From contig JAWKRG010000003.1 of the NCBI GenBank assembly GCA_041389725.1, positions 1,302,001-1,366,000 of the forward strand: 64,000 nt of DNA, read 5' to 3'. This stretch comes from Polyangiaceae bacterium (lineage in GTDB: Bacteria; Myxococcota_A; Polyangia; Polyangiales; Polyangiaceae). The number at the start of each line of letters is the position of its first letter. Position 1 is the stretch's first letter. Below are positions 16,846 to 25,686 of this stretch, in pieces. The notes under the pieces were generated by a model. It was given only the letters and a program-made list of their open reading frames with translations, searched no databases and was not told the origin of the DNA. Both the position numbers and the translations under genes were made by a program.

Positions 16846-18672
16846 GTGCTAGATTTTTTTACGTTGTCTTCGCGTCGCAGCGCCGGGCGTGGCATCGCAG
16901 TTTGGGGGGCAGTCCTAGCCTTCGTGGCCTGCTCCGTTCCCGACTACGGCGGTTTTGGGGCGAGCGACGACGCGAGCGTTGGAGGCAGCGCCGGTAGCGA
17001 CGCTAGTGCAGGCGCATCGGGCTCGGGCAACGCGGGCGCGGGCGGGTCGGCAGGCAGCGACGCGGGAACTGACGCGGCGGGCAGCGGTGGAACTACCACC
17101 GGCTGCAAGTCGACACCGGACTGCGCCGCGACTCCCAAGAGTCCGGTTTGCGACACCAGCAGTGCAACCTGCGTGGAGTGTTTGCCGACAGAAGACGTTT
17201 GTCCGACGGGGCTCTATTGTGAGGGCACGTCTTGCAGCATCGGCTGCAAGGACGACAACGACTGCAATGGCCTCACTTGCACGGCACACGCTTGCACGGG
17301 TTGCACCACGGACACGGAATGTCCAAACGGTACTGTCTGCGACACGGGGAACTCCACCTGCATCGCGAAGTGCACCACCCAAACCGACTGTCCTGTGAAC
17401 TTCGACTGCTGTGGCGGCAAGTGTGAGAACATTGCCAGCAGCCTGAGTCATTGCGGGGCATGTGACGCCCCCTGTACGCCGGCCAATGGCACGGGCGCGT
17501 GCAGCAACGGCATCTGCAGCGTGGCGAGTTGCGACACCGGCTACGAGAACTGTGACACCAGCCCAGTCAATGGCTGCGAGATCAACACCAACACCACGGC
17601 CACGCACTGCGGCGGCTGCGGCTCGACCTGCAGCAACAACAACGGCACGCCCAGCTGCAGCGGCGGCAAGTGCCAGGTGTCGTGCAACCCGGGCTTTGCG
17701 GATTGCGATGGCAATGCCCTCGGAAACGGTTGCGAGATCAACATCTATACGGACGTGAAGAACTGCGGGGGCTGCGGCAAAGTCTGCCCCCCAGCCACCC
17801 CGAACTGTTCCCAGGGCACCTGTAAGTCGAACTGCGCACCGGCGACCGCGGATTGCGACGGCAACACCAGCAACGGCTGCGAAACCCTGACCAACGACGC
17901 GCACGACCATTGCGGCGGCTGCAACCAGGCGTGCGGCGGTAATCAGTATTGCGCCACCGCGTCATGCACTGCTTGTCCCGCTGGCAAGACCGACTGCGAC
18001 AAGAACGGCGCCAACGGCTGCGAATCCACGACTGCCTCGGACCCTGCCAACTGCGGCGGCTGCGGGACCAAGTGCGGCAGTGATGCGACCTGTGGCTGCG
18101 GCAGCTCGGTCTGCAGCGGTGGGACCATCTACTTCTCCGAGGACTTCTCCGACAACTCGCGCAGCTGGAGCATGGGCGGCGAGTGGGCGATCGGCGCCAC
18201 CCAAGTGAGTTCGGGACACGAAAAGGGGAACCCCGATCCCGTCAACGACCATTCGAGTTCGAGCGACAACGGCGTGGCGGGCATCACCTTGGGCGGGAAC
18301 TACTCCAAGGCCATTCACGCCGCTGACTACCTCACGAGCCCCGTCATCAACTTGTCGTCGGCTGGCGGCACGGTGAAGCTGACCTTCTGGCGCTGGCTGA
18401 ATTGCGACTACGTACCGTACGTCGAAGACACGGTGCAGGTGTACAACGGCACCACTTGGGTCACCCTTTGGTCGAGTTCGTCCGTGGGTGACAACCTCAT
18501 CACCGACTACGCCTGGGCTCGCTACGAGTACGACGTCACCGCTCACAAGAATGCCAACTTCCGTGTTCGCTTCGGACACAAGGTGGACGAGGACGCGGAC
18601 GGCTTCGAAGCGTGGATCATGAGCGGCTGGAACGTCGACGACGTGACACTCTCCAGCGGCACCTGCAACTAG
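16846..18672 (+). CDS. Cysteine-rich lipoprotein with C-terminal jelly-roll-like domain
   Basis: Exported protein of up to 608 residues. Signal peptide with lipobox FVAC, Gly/Ser/Ala spacer, then about ten cysteine-rich units such as NCGGCGxxC alternating with GYxNCDxxxxNGCE, a repeat style typical of Polyangiales. The last ~180 residues, from IYFSEDFSDNS on, are Cys-poor and β-rich and resemble MAM/jelly-roll binding domains. Function unknown; an adhesive or carbohydrate-binding role is plausible. Start is uncertain: GTG 16846, or in-frame TTG 16864, which directly begins the signal peptide and lies 8 nt after an extended -10-like TGCTAGATT. Confidence 0.82.
   Translation: MLDFFTLSSRRSAGRGIAVWGAVLAFVACSVPDYGGFGASDDASVGGSAGSDASAGASGSGNAGAGGSAGSDAGTDAAGSGGTTTGCKSTPDCAATPKSPVCDTSSATCVECLPTEDVCPTGLYCEGTSCSIGCKDDNDCNGLTCTAHACTGCTTDTECPNGTVCDTGNSTCIAKCTTQTDCPVNFDCCGGKCENIASSLSHCGACDAPCTPANGTGACSNGICSVASCDTGYENCDTSPVNGCEINTNTTATHCGGCGSTCSNNNGTPSCSGGKCQVSCNPGFADCDGNALGNGCEINIYTDVKNCGGCGKVCPPATPNCSQGTCKSNCAPATADCDGNTSNGCETLTNDAHDHCGGCNQACGGNQYCATASCTACPAGKTDCDKNGANGCESTTASDPANCGGCGTKCGSDATCGCGSSVCSGGTIYFSEDFSDNSRSWSMGGEWAIGATQVSSGHEKGNPDPVNDHSSSSDNGVAGITLGGNYSKAIHAADYLTSPVINLSSAGGTVKLTFWRWLNCDYVPYVEDTVQVYNGTTWVTLWSSSSVGDNLITDYAWARYEYDVTAHKNANFRVRFGHKVDEDADGFEAWIMSGWNVDDVTLSSGTCN
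16850..16855 (+). promoter_or_regulatory. Extended -10-like TGC-TAGATT
   Basis: TAGATT preceded by TG. If it is used, RNA would start near 16862 and the first codon would be TTG 16864, not GTG 16846. Confidence 0.3.
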
Positions 18673-18815
18673 CTCGCTGCGCGCCAGCCACCCATCGAAT
18701 GCCCCACCGCGGCGCCGCGGGGCGCAGAAAAGCCAAGCCTCGAGGGCTGCGCGGGCGCGAACAATTCGGAGCAGAAAACTAGACAGGTTTTCAGTACTGG
18801 GAATATGAGTAGGGC

Positions 18816-19208
18816 ATGACCTTCCGAGAGCACGAAATCCTGGTTCTGACGGCACTTTCCCGCCTGGCAGCGGCTGGGCAGACACCGCTGCGGGCGGGGT
18901 TGGCGAGGATGAGCGGACTGGACGCCCCCACGCTGGAAGTGACCTTGGCTCGACTCGCACGCCTCGGGCTGCTTGACCGAGTGCGCCTACGCCTGACTCT
19001 GTCGGGGCTGTGCGTTGCGGTGAGCGCCCAGCCCGGCTGCACTCAGGCCTCCCAAGACTCGACGGTCAGCGCAGCGCCTACCCGCCGGCGCGCCGCGACA
19101 TGGGCATCCGCCCGCGCTCGATGGACGCAGGCCCCGCGTCCAGCTCGTCGAGGAGTTGACGCCAGCTCACCCCGTTGTCCACGTCCAAGATCTTTGCAAG
19201 CTCCTTGA
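18816..19208 (+). CDS. Possible small winged-helix DNA-binding protein
   Basis: Frame of 130 codons. The first ~70 residues look like a winged-helix domain of the MarR/ArsR type: helical MTFREHEILVLTALSRLA, recognition-like SGLDAPTLEVTLARLARLGLL and a short wing (VRLRLTLSGL). The rest is low-complexity Arg/Ala/Pro sequence running antisense over the TerB-like gene, so the true protein may be a frameshifted or elongated remnant. TAGACA (18780) and TATGAG (18804) form a possible promoter with an 18-bp spacer that would give a leaderless message at this ATG. No family can be named. Confidence 0.4.
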   Translation: MTFREHEILVLTALSRLAAAGQTPLRAGLARMSGLDAPTLEVTLARLARLGLLDRVRLRLTLSGLCVAVSAQPGCTQASQDSTVSAAPTRRRAATWASARARWTQAPRPARRGVDASSPRCPRPRSLQAP

Positions 19209-19605
19209 GAGCCGTGACTTCTTCCGGCACGACAGCGTGGGGGGCGTCGAACGCGTTTTCGGTTGCGCGAGCCACGGCCTCGGCGTGGGACAGCAACTCG
19301 TGCAACTCCTCCGGGTGAATCAGCGGTTCCCCTTCTTCCGTCTGCGCCAGAAGGAAGAGTTCCTGAAGCCCTTCGGTGAAGTACTCTTTGCTCGGGCGAT
19401 TGAGCAGCCACTCGTCGAGAATGGCCAGGGCGCGAGCGCCGAAGTGAAACCTTTCTTTCGCGATGTCGTCGATTCGTGCAATCTCGACGTCTTCCATCTT
19501 TCCGTCGGCCCAGGCAACGTAGACCAAAGGCAACAACATCAAGACTCGACAGGTCTCTGGGGTGAACCCAAGCTTGGTAAGGGACTCTGAAAGCGTCTCG
19601 TCCAT
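19078..19605 (-). CDS. TerB-like protein
   Basis: Cytoplasmic α-helical protein of 175 residues. The N-terminal ~120 residues match the TerB/DUF533-like helical bundle: the segment VLMLLPLVYVAWADGKMEDVEIARI carries the characteristic W-A-D-G-x-(M/I)-x-x-x-E metal-binding-type motif. TerB domains occur in tellurite-resistance and membrane-stress systems; no other ter gene is present, so no specific role is claimed. The start at 19605 opens the helical domain; the frame extends to 20106 over the divergent MATE gene. The tail is convergent with the small winged-helix frame. Confidence 0.78.
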   Translation of the reverse strand: MDETLSESLTKLGFTPETCRVLMLLPLVYVAWADGKMEDVEIARIDDIAKERFHFGARALAILDEWLLNRPSKEYFTEGLQELFLLAQTEEGEPLIHPEELHELLSHAEAVARATENAFDAPHAVVPEEVTALKELAKILDVDNGVSWRQLLDELDAGPASIERGRMPMSRRAGG

Positions 19606-19674
19606 GGCGATTCGCGGGGGCTCGCGCGAGAACTCCCCGTGGACCCAGAATAACGTCCGCCAGCGTCTCCCACA

Positions 19675-21084
19675 ATGACTCAGTTCCGGCGCCTGCTGCA
19701 GTTCCTGAAGCTCGCGCTTTCCAGCCACGAGCACGACTTCACTCGCGGCAGCTTGTCGCGCGGCGTGCTCCTGCTCGCGGTGCCGATGGTGCTGGAGCCG
19801 ATGATGGAATCCCTGTTCATGCTTGCCGACGCCTTTTTCGTGGGTCGGCTGGGTGACACCGCACTGGCAGTGCTGGGCCTGACGGAAGGATTGCTGGTGC
19901 TGGTCTTCACGGCGGGAATGGGACTCGGCATTCCCGCCACCACCATGGTCGCACAACGCATCGGGCGGAAGGACAGCGAGGGTGCCGCGCGAGCTGCGGC
20001 ACAGGCGATCTGGATATCGCTTCTGCTGGCGGTGCCCCTTGGGTTGCTGGGCATCGCCTTTTCGCAAGAGGCCCTGGCGCTCATGGGGGGCGATGCAGCG
20101 GTTCAAAACGCGGGCGCGACCTACGCCCGCGTGACGTTGGGTTCGGCGCCCATCATCGTGCTGCTGTTCGTCAACGCAGCGGTATTGCGCGGTGCCGGAG
20201 ATGCTGCGTCGGCCCTGTGGGCGCTGTGGCTAGCCAACGGTCTGAACATCCTGCTCGACCCGATCTTCATCTTCGGACTGGGATTCATCCCTCCCATGGG
20301 TGTGGAGGGAGCGGCGATCGCGACCTTGATCGGGCGCAGTTGCGGTGTGCTGTTCCTGCTCTGGCGTCTCACTCGCGCGTCCCCGCGTCTTCGTCTTCGC
20401 TGGCGTCACTTCGTAGTGCAGCCCGAGTTGCTGCGCGAACTCAGTCGCTTGGCAATTGGCGGACTCGGTCAGCTCGTCGTGGAGACGAGCAGCTGGGTGC
20501 TCCTGACGCGCATCGTCGCCCTCAGCGGTAGCGTCGCGGTCGCCGGCTACACGGTCGCTCTGCGCGTTCTGCTCTTTGCCCTGCTGCCAGCCTGGGGGCT
20601 CAGCGGCGCGGCGGCCACTCTCGTCGGCCAGAATCTTGGCGCCGGCCAGGTCCCGCGCGCGCGACGTGCGGTCGTGGTTGCTGGATCCGTCAACGCAGTC
20701 TTTCTAGGCTCCGTCACCATTCTCTGCCTGTTGGTGCCGGAAGCGTTGGTTGGGCCTTTCACCCAGAACCCCGAAGCTCTCCGCCTCGGCGCGCAAGGCG
20801 TGCAGGTCGTCGGACTCGGCTACATCTTCTATGCCTGGGGCATGGTGTTCAATCAGTCACTCAACGGTGCTGGCAACACGCGCACACCATTCATGCTCAA
20901 CCTGCTCAGCTTCTGGTGTTTGAAGCTCCCCCTCGCCTACGTGCTCTCCACCCACGTGAATGCGACTCGCGGAACCCTCGGCGTGTTCGTCGCCATCGCC
21001 TTCGCCTACTCCGTCAACGCCGTTCTTGCAGGCGCGGCGTTTCGGCGCGCCACTTGGCGCATGCCCGAAGCCTCACCTAGCTAG
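19675..21084 (+). CDS. MATE family multidrug/metabolite exporter
   Basis: Inner-membrane antiporter of 469 residues with about twelve hydrophobic helices in two homologous halves, the normal MATE length. The first helix region reads LLLAVPMVLEPMMESLFMLADAFFVGRLG, typical of the family, and the half-repeat begins near residue 250 (LSRLAIGGLGQLVVETSSWVLLTRI). MATE proteins export drugs or metabolites using a Na+ or H+ gradient; the substrate cannot be read from sequence. It is divergent from the TerB-like gene with 69 bp between starts. Confidence 0.95.
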   Translation: MTQFRRLLQFLKLALSSHEHDFTRGSLSRGVLLLAVPMVLEPMMESLFMLADAFFVGRLGDTALAVLGLTEGLLVLVFTAGMGLGIPATTMVAQRIGRKDSEGAARAAAQAIWISLLLAVPLGLLGIAFSQEALALMGGDAAVQNAGATYARVTLGSAPIIVLLFVNAAVLRGAGDAASALWALWLANGLNILLDPIFIFGLGFIPPMGVEGAAIATLIGRSCGVLFLLWRLTRASPRLRLRWRHFVVQPELLRELSRLAIGGLGQLVVETSSWVLLTRIVALSGSVAVAGYTVALRVLLFALLPAWGLSGAAATLVGQNLGAGQVPRARRAVVVAGSVNAVFLGSVTILCLLVPEALVGPFTQNPEALRLGAQGVQVVGLGYIFYAWGMVFNQSLNGAGNTRTPFMLNLLSFWCLKLPLAYVLSTHVNATRGTLGVFVAIAFAYSVNAVLAGAAFRRATWRMPEASPS

Positions 21085-21116
21085 CGTCCCCGCCAGACGC
21101 GACCCATCCCGAACGG

Positions 21117-22382
21117 CTAGAGGCGGCCGGAAAAATCCGAGATGTGTCCGCCATAGCCCAGGGTCAGCACGAAGGCTTGGGCGCCCATCAGTTCTCGATA
21201 CTCGAAACCCAGCTCGACGCCGTCCCGCGCCTCGCTGTAGCCGCCCTCACGGTCGCGTTCGGCCGCAATGACGTAGACACCCCCACGCAGCTCGTCAGCG
21301 AAGGGGAACAGATCCGTTCCGTTCTTGCGCGCTTCCGCGGCAAGCACCCAACTACTCTGCGCACGAGCCTTGGCGGCAATGAAAGAGCTGACGTCCCAGG
21401 AGAGGAAGAGCTCCACGGGAAATGTCACGCCGAAGGGAATGGTACTCGTCACCCCGTCGATGCCGGGGCCGCTTGCCACCCCCAGTGCAAACCGCTGACC
21501 AAAAGGAATACCGCCACCCAGCATCAGCTGCAGATCGTAGCTGAACCCACTTCCGCCCCCCAACCCGGCGTCGACGCCGCCGAAGATCCCGACGGGTGTG
21601 GCCTCGCCCAGAATGCGCATGTCTACGGTCGCGCTCAAGGTGTTGAGGTTCTTGGGCAACTCCCCGCGGCGCTCCGCGTGAACCCCCTCCAAGCGAAAGG
21701 CACCATCGAGAAGGTTGCGGAGCTCGCGCCGGTCGCGGCGCTCCACGCCGCCGGGATCGGCGAGAATTCGGGCGTTGACCGTATCCAGCCAGTCGAAGGG
21801 CAGCTTGGACGGGCGAACCTCGTCGACGGGGGTGAACTGTAGGCGCAGCTCGAAGCGAGTGAACTGGGACCGACGCTCCCATTCCCGCACGGTCAGCTCC
21901 TGGGTCTCCACTTGCTGCGCCGCGTCTGCTCGCGCGCGCTCCAATGCCAGGCCGTCCGAGACGTTGCCGGCCGTCATTCGCAACAGCCGTTCCTGAGAGC
22001 TGACCGCCGCACGCAAGAGAGCGCGTTCCCTCTCGATGCGATCACTGACGTCTTGCGTGCTGCGGCGCTCGTCGACCACCTCACCCACCTGGGCAATGCT
22101 GCGACGAGCCGCGTCTTCGTTCTGCTGCGTGATGTCCATCACGACCAGGGTTTGGTCTTCGCGATAGAGACGGCCGTAGCGTGACGCAACCTCGCGTAGC
22201 GCCGCATGTCCTTCTTCGGCACGATCCACCCTCAGGGTCATGCGCACGGTTCGCGCCAAGCTGGCTCGCGCCGGTGAGGCCACCGCCACTTGCGTGGTCT
22301 GAGCCGCCGCCGGTGCCGCAAGCGCCAACAGCGACATTGCCAGGGGAAAGGTCAGCCCGCGGGGCACGCTGGTTCGTACCAC
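21117..22382 (-). CDS. Exported protein with coiled coil and β-rich C-terminal half
   Basis: About 421 residues. The signal peptide ends at APAAAQ. Residues about 25-190 resemble the DUF4349 kind of envelope protein: a β-strand region with REVASRYGRLYRE followed by a long coiled coil. The second half is rich in alternating hydrophobic strands with many Gly and looks like an outer-membrane or periplasmic β-structure ending in a hydrophobic residue. No enzyme motif is seen. Start uncertain: GTG 22382 or 22367, or ATG 22337. The longer frame to 22574 overlaps the divergent lipoprotein gene and was rejected. Confidence 0.7.
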   Translation of the reverse strand: MVRTSVPRGLTFPLAMSLLALAAPAAAQTTQVAVASPARASLARTVRMTLRVDRAEEGHAALREVASRYGRLYREDQTLVVMDITQQNEDAARRSIAQVGEVVDERRSTQDVSDRIERERALLRAAVSSQERLLRMTAGNVSDGLALERARADAAQQVETQELTVREWERRSQFTRFELRLQFTPVDEVRPSKLPFDWLDTVNARILADPGGVERRDRRELRNLLDGAFRLEGVHAERRGELPKNLNTLSATVDMRILGEATPVGIFGGVDAGLGGGSGFSYDLQLMLGGGIPFGQRFALGVASGPGIDGVTSTIPFGVTFPVELFLSWDVSSFIAAKARAQSSWVLAAEARKNGTDLFPFADELRGGVYVIAAERDREGGYSEARDGVELGFEYRELMGAQAFVLTLGYGGHISDFSGRL

Positions 22383-22455
22383 GAAAGCTGCTACCCAAGC
22401 GCGACGAACGTGCAATCCTTCTCGGGCCGGCCCACGCTTCGCCGGAATCCCCCCA

Positions 22456-23874
22456 ATGAGACTTCCTCCCTTCTGGTCCGCCCACCCCGGCCACGCATGT
22501 GGCGCTCTCCTGGGTCTTGTCGCGCTCTTGCCCGCTTGCAGTGATGGCGAAGACGCCGAGTCCGACAAGCCCACTTTTCAGCCGTCCATGGTGGCGCGTA
22601 CCCCATCGACCCCGGGTTCGCGCGGGTTCCTCGACAGACGAGGGTTGATCCACGCGCACAGTGTCTACTCTCACGACGCCTGTGATGGTGAGCCGCGCGA
22701 TCCAGGCACGGACGCGATCAACGCACCGTGCTTGCAGGACTTCCGTGATGGGGTCTGCGCGACCCAGCACGACTTCGTGATGCTGACGGACCACAACGAG
22801 AGCTTCGCGCGCAGCGAATACCCCGACGTCTTGCTGCACGATGCAAAGAAGGGCGACCAGCTCCTCGAACGCGGCGGCGGACCCGTCGCCAACTGGCTCG
22901 CGTGCCCCGACGGCTCGAAGACCTTGATCCTCGCAGGCACCGAAACAGAGACGATGCCAGTCGGTCTCGAGGGTCACGTGGCGGACACGCCCGAGGAGCG
23001 TTCGGCGGTCTACGGCGCCAAGACCCCAGAAGCGCTCGCCACCCTGAAAGCACAGGGAGCAGTGTCGCTGCTGCAGCACACCGAAGACTGGACCGTCGAC
23101 GAGCTGAGCACGATGCCAATCGACGGCTTCGAGATGTACAACCTGCACGCCAACACCTTCGCCGGCGCCGCCGCCGTGTTCGGTCTGGTGGGCAAGGTGC
23201 CCCAACCGGAGCTGCTACCCCACTCGGACTTGGTGATTGCCCCCATCTTCAACGAAGACCCGGCCTATTTGTCGCGCTGGGGCGGCACGCTGGCTCGCGG
23301 AGTCAAGCGCGTGACCACGATGGGCACGGATTGCCATCGCAACTCGATCCCTGGATTGCTGCCCGACGGCGAACGCATCGACAGCTACCGTCGCATGATG
23401 ATCTGGTTCTCCAACCACCTGTTGGTGTCCCCGGGCACCGACGGCGGCTACGACGACCTGAGCCTGAAGGAGGCGCTGCGTGCTGGCCGCCTCTACGGTG
23501 CCTTCGAGTACCTCGGCTACCCGGATGGCTTCGACTTCCACGCCGAGTCGGCGGACAAGATCCACGAAATGGGAGCCGAGCTGAAGCTGAGTGCGGGAGT
23601 GACGCTGTCAGCGACGGCTCCAGCGGTGCTGGGGCTCTCCAAGGCAGACGCGCAACCGACGCTGCGCACCGTGGTCTACCGCGCCAAGGCCGACGGCTGG
23701 GATCAGGTCGCCGATGGCGGCAAGTCGGTGACCTTCTCCGTGGACAAGACCGGGGCCTATCGCGTGGAAGTCCGAATGGTGCCAAAGCACCTGAAGAAGT
23801 TCCTCGTCAGCTACTCGGATCTCGCCGAGCAAGAGTTCGTCTGGATCTACTCCAACGCGATCTACGTGCGCTGA
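22456..23874 (+). CDS. PHP-domain lipoprotein (putative exported metal-dependent phosphoesterase)
   Basis: Protein of 472 residues. The signal peptide has lipobox LLPAC. The mature part carries PHP-type metal motifs: GLIHAHSVYSHD near the N-terminus, LTDHNE, then Glu/His-containing segments (ILAGTETE, LLQHTEDW) and GTDCHRNS, consistent with a trinuclear metal site. PHP domains hydrolyse phosphoesters; most are cytoplasmic, so an outer-membrane or periplasmic copy is unusual and its substrate is unknown. The last ~130 residues look like an added β-domain. ArfB follows 16 bases after the stop. Confidence 0.82.
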   Translation: MRLPPFWSAHPGHACGALLGLVALLPACSDGEDAESDKPTFQPSMVARTPSTPGSRGFLDRRGLIHAHSVYSHDACDGEPRDPGTDAINAPCLQDFRDGVCATQHDFVMLTDHNESFARSEYPDVLLHDAKKGDQLLERGGGPVANWLACPDGSKTLILAGTETETMPVGLEGHVADTPEERSAVYGAKTPEALATLKAQGAVSLLQHTEDWTVDELSTMPIDGFEMYNLHANTFAGAAAVFGLVGKVPQPELLPHSDLVIAPIFNEDPAYLSRWGGTLARGVKRVTTMGTDCHRNSIPGLLPDGERIDSYRRMMIWFSNHLLVSPGTDGGYDDLSLKEALRAGRLYGAFEYLGYPDGFDFHAESADKIHEMGAELKLSAGVTLSATAPAVLGLSKADAQPTLRTVVYRAKADGWDQVADGGKSVTFSVDKTGAYRVEVRMVPKHLKKFLVSYSDLAEQEFVWIYSNAIYVR

Positions 23875-23890
23875 GGCTCGATTACGTGTC

Positions 23891-24316
23891 ATGGCCGAGG
23901 ATCTGGAGATTCGGCCCGGAATCGTGATTCCGGCCAAGGACCTGTCCTTCCGCGCCGTGCGCGCTTCCGGACCTGGAGGCCAGAACGTCAACAAGGTGTC
24001 CTCCAAGGTGGAGCTCGTGTTCGATCTGCCGAACAACACGAGCCTGCGACCCGAGGTGAGGGCGCGACTGCGGCGCAACAACCCAAGCCGCCTGAGTGCA
24101 GACGGTAGCCTAGTCGTGACCTGCCAGGCCACGCGCAGCCAACAGCAGAACCTCGACGAAGCGCGCGGCATCCTGCGCGCGCTCGTTCTGGGAGCGTTGG
24201 TCGTGCCAAAGCGGCGCAAACCCACCAAGCCGTCACGCGCGGCCAAGGCGCGTCGAGTGGAGCAGAAGCGCAAGCACGGCGACAAGAAGCGCGAGCGAAG
24301 GACGCGGGACGACTGA
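23891..24316 (+). CDS. arfB: Alternative ribosome-rescue factor ArfB (peptidyl-tRNA hydrolase)
   Basis: Cytoplasmic protein of 141 residues, the usual ArfB/YaeJ length. Residues 1-100 are the class-I release-factor-like domain with the catalytic GGQ at 29-31 (SGPGGQNVNKVSSKVEL). The C-terminus is a Lys/Arg-rich tail (KRRKPTKPSRAAKARR) of the kind that enters the empty mRNA channel of stalled ribosomes. There is no codon-recognition domain, which separates it from RF1/RF2. It lies 16 bases behind the PHP lipoprotein gene on the same strand. Confidence 0.95.
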   Translation: MAEDLEIRPGIVIPAKDLSFRAVRASGPGGQNVNKVSSKVELVFDLPNNTSLRPEVRARLRRNNPSRLSADGSLVVTCQATRSQQQNLDEARGILRALVLGALVVPKRRKPTKPSRAAKARRVEQKRKHGDKKRERRTRDD

Positions 24317-24389
24317 ACTGGCTCGCCCGCTTTCGTCGCGCGCACGGCGAAAGGAGGGCGCTCGGGGGGCACTTGCGCGCACTCAGGCG

Positions 24390-24395
24390 TACAAT
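24390..24395 (+). promoter_or_regulatory. -10-like TACAAT 6 nt before the Gly-rich lipoprotein ATG
   Basis: TACAAT matches five of six bases of TATAAT and ends 6 nt before the ATG at 24402. No -35 is evident. A leaderless message is suggested. Confidence 0.35.
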
Positions 24396-24401
24396 GCCCC
24401 C

Positions 24402-25655
24402 ATGAATGCGCAGCGAGCCGGATGGATCGCAGGTTCGGCCCTCTTCGCCGCCCTGGGCTGCGGCGGCGGTGGAAGTGGGTCGGGAAGCACCGATGCCGGG
24501 CTGGGTGGTCAGGCAAACAGCGGGGGAACGGGCGCGGGAGGCTTTGGGGCGTTCGGAGCACAGGGTGGAAGCGCAGGCAGCGGCGGATTCGCGGGAGCTG
24601 CGACGGGCGGCGGCGCGGGCTTTGGCGCCGGCGCGGGGATTGGGGGCGCCGGCGGCGTTGGCGGTAGCGCGGGAGCCGGGGGCAGCGGCGGCGGCGTCGG
24701 CGGCGTCGGCGGCAGCGGTGTTGGCGGCAGCGGCGGAACCGCCAGTTGCAGTGACTGCGTGCTGCTGCACGCGAGCGACTCCTTCGATGGCTACGTGTTC
24801 GTGGCGGCTGGCGGACACATCTACTGGGACCACGACATCAACAGCTCCCTGCACTGGATCTCCACCACTGGGTCCGGCTTTGGCAGCTACGGGGCCGCCA
24901 ATTGCGCCGTGACCCATCGGCAGGGACGAGCGCACGGCGGCTACCTCTACTACCTGCGGCGCAACAACGACGCCACCATTCGCGAGCTTCATCGCGTCAA
25001 GCTGGGCGACGCCACTGCACCCTGCGAGGCGGTGTTCAAACCCGGCTACGTATTCAACGGCGGCACCTACGCGATCGACGCCGCGGACAACGCCATCTAC
25101 TTCAATCACCGCCCGGACACGAGCAACAGCCATACCGTCGCGAAGTACGACATGGCAACCACCGTGACGAAGGACATCGCCCTCTCACGGCTCGAGCCGT
25201 CCGCGAGCAACGCGACGCAGCTCTTCGGCAAGACGAACCTGGCGGGCGGTTCCGGCAGCTACCGCGTGGTTCGCGGCCTGAAATCCGACGGCGTCACGAT
25301 CGACATGTCGAACTACGGCGGCGTTCCGACCGTCCTCGCGACGGACGCCAATTGGGTTTACTTCACTACCGGCGGCTCGACGAACGGAGTGTTGTCGAAG
25401 CTACCCGTCTCGGCGACGACTCCCATTCCACCCACCGTCGTGCCCGGGCCAGTGGATCGCATCCAGGTCGACGGCAGCGACGTCGTCTGGGTCGCCTACG
25501 GCGGCTCCGAGATCAACCGCATGCCTTTGGCCGGCGGACCCACTACCACCAAGTCCGTGGCGCCCCACGTGATCAAAGGCCTGACTTGGGACGCGCAGAA
25601 CTACTACTTCATGACCGACGGCAGCAAGAGCGACCTCTACTCGGTGCCGCGTTGA
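24402..25655 (+). CDS. Gly-rich lipoprotein with β-propeller-like domain
   Basis: Protein of 417 residues. Signal peptide with lipobox FAALGC, then a ~100-residue Gly-Ser-Ala spacer, then a β-rich domain from about residue 115. Repeated units such as GHIYWDHDIN, NAIYFNHRP, NWVYFTTGG and QNYYFMTDG occur at regular intervals, a pattern seen in DUF5050-like β-propellers. The spacer is typical of Polyangiales surface lipoproteins. A binding role is likely; no catalytic motif is seen. It is convergent with the acetyltransferase gene. Confidence 0.8.
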   Translation: MNAQRAGWIAGSALFAALGCGGGGSGSGSTDAGLGGQANSGGTGAGGFGAFGAQGGSAGSGGFAGAATGGGAGFGAGAGIGGAGGVGGSAGAGGSGGGVGGVGGSGVGGSGGTASCSDCVLLHASDSFDGYVFVAAGGHIYWDHDINSSLHWISTTGSGFGSYGAANCAVTHRQGRAHGGYLYYLRRNNDATIRELHRVKLGDATAPCEAVFKPGYVFNGGTYAIDAADNAIYFNHRPDTSNSHTVAKYDMATTVTKDIALSRLEPSASNATQLFGKTNLAGGSGSYRVVRGLKSDGVTIDMSNYGGVPTVLATDANWVYFTTGGSTNGVLSKLPVSATTPIPPTVVPGPVDRIQVDGSDVVWVAYGGSEINRMPLAGGPTTTKSVAPHVIKGLTWDAQNYYFMTDGSKSDLYSVPR

Positions 25656-25668
25656 TGGCCCTTCAGAC

Positions 25669-25686
25669 CGGGGAAGCTCAGCCCCG
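25669..25686. terminator. Possible bidirectional hairpin between convergent genes
   Basis: CGGGG and CCCCG pair around an 8-base loop between the Gly-rich lipoprotein gene and the acetyltransferase gene, including the latter's stop. No T-tract is present. Confidence 0.22.
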
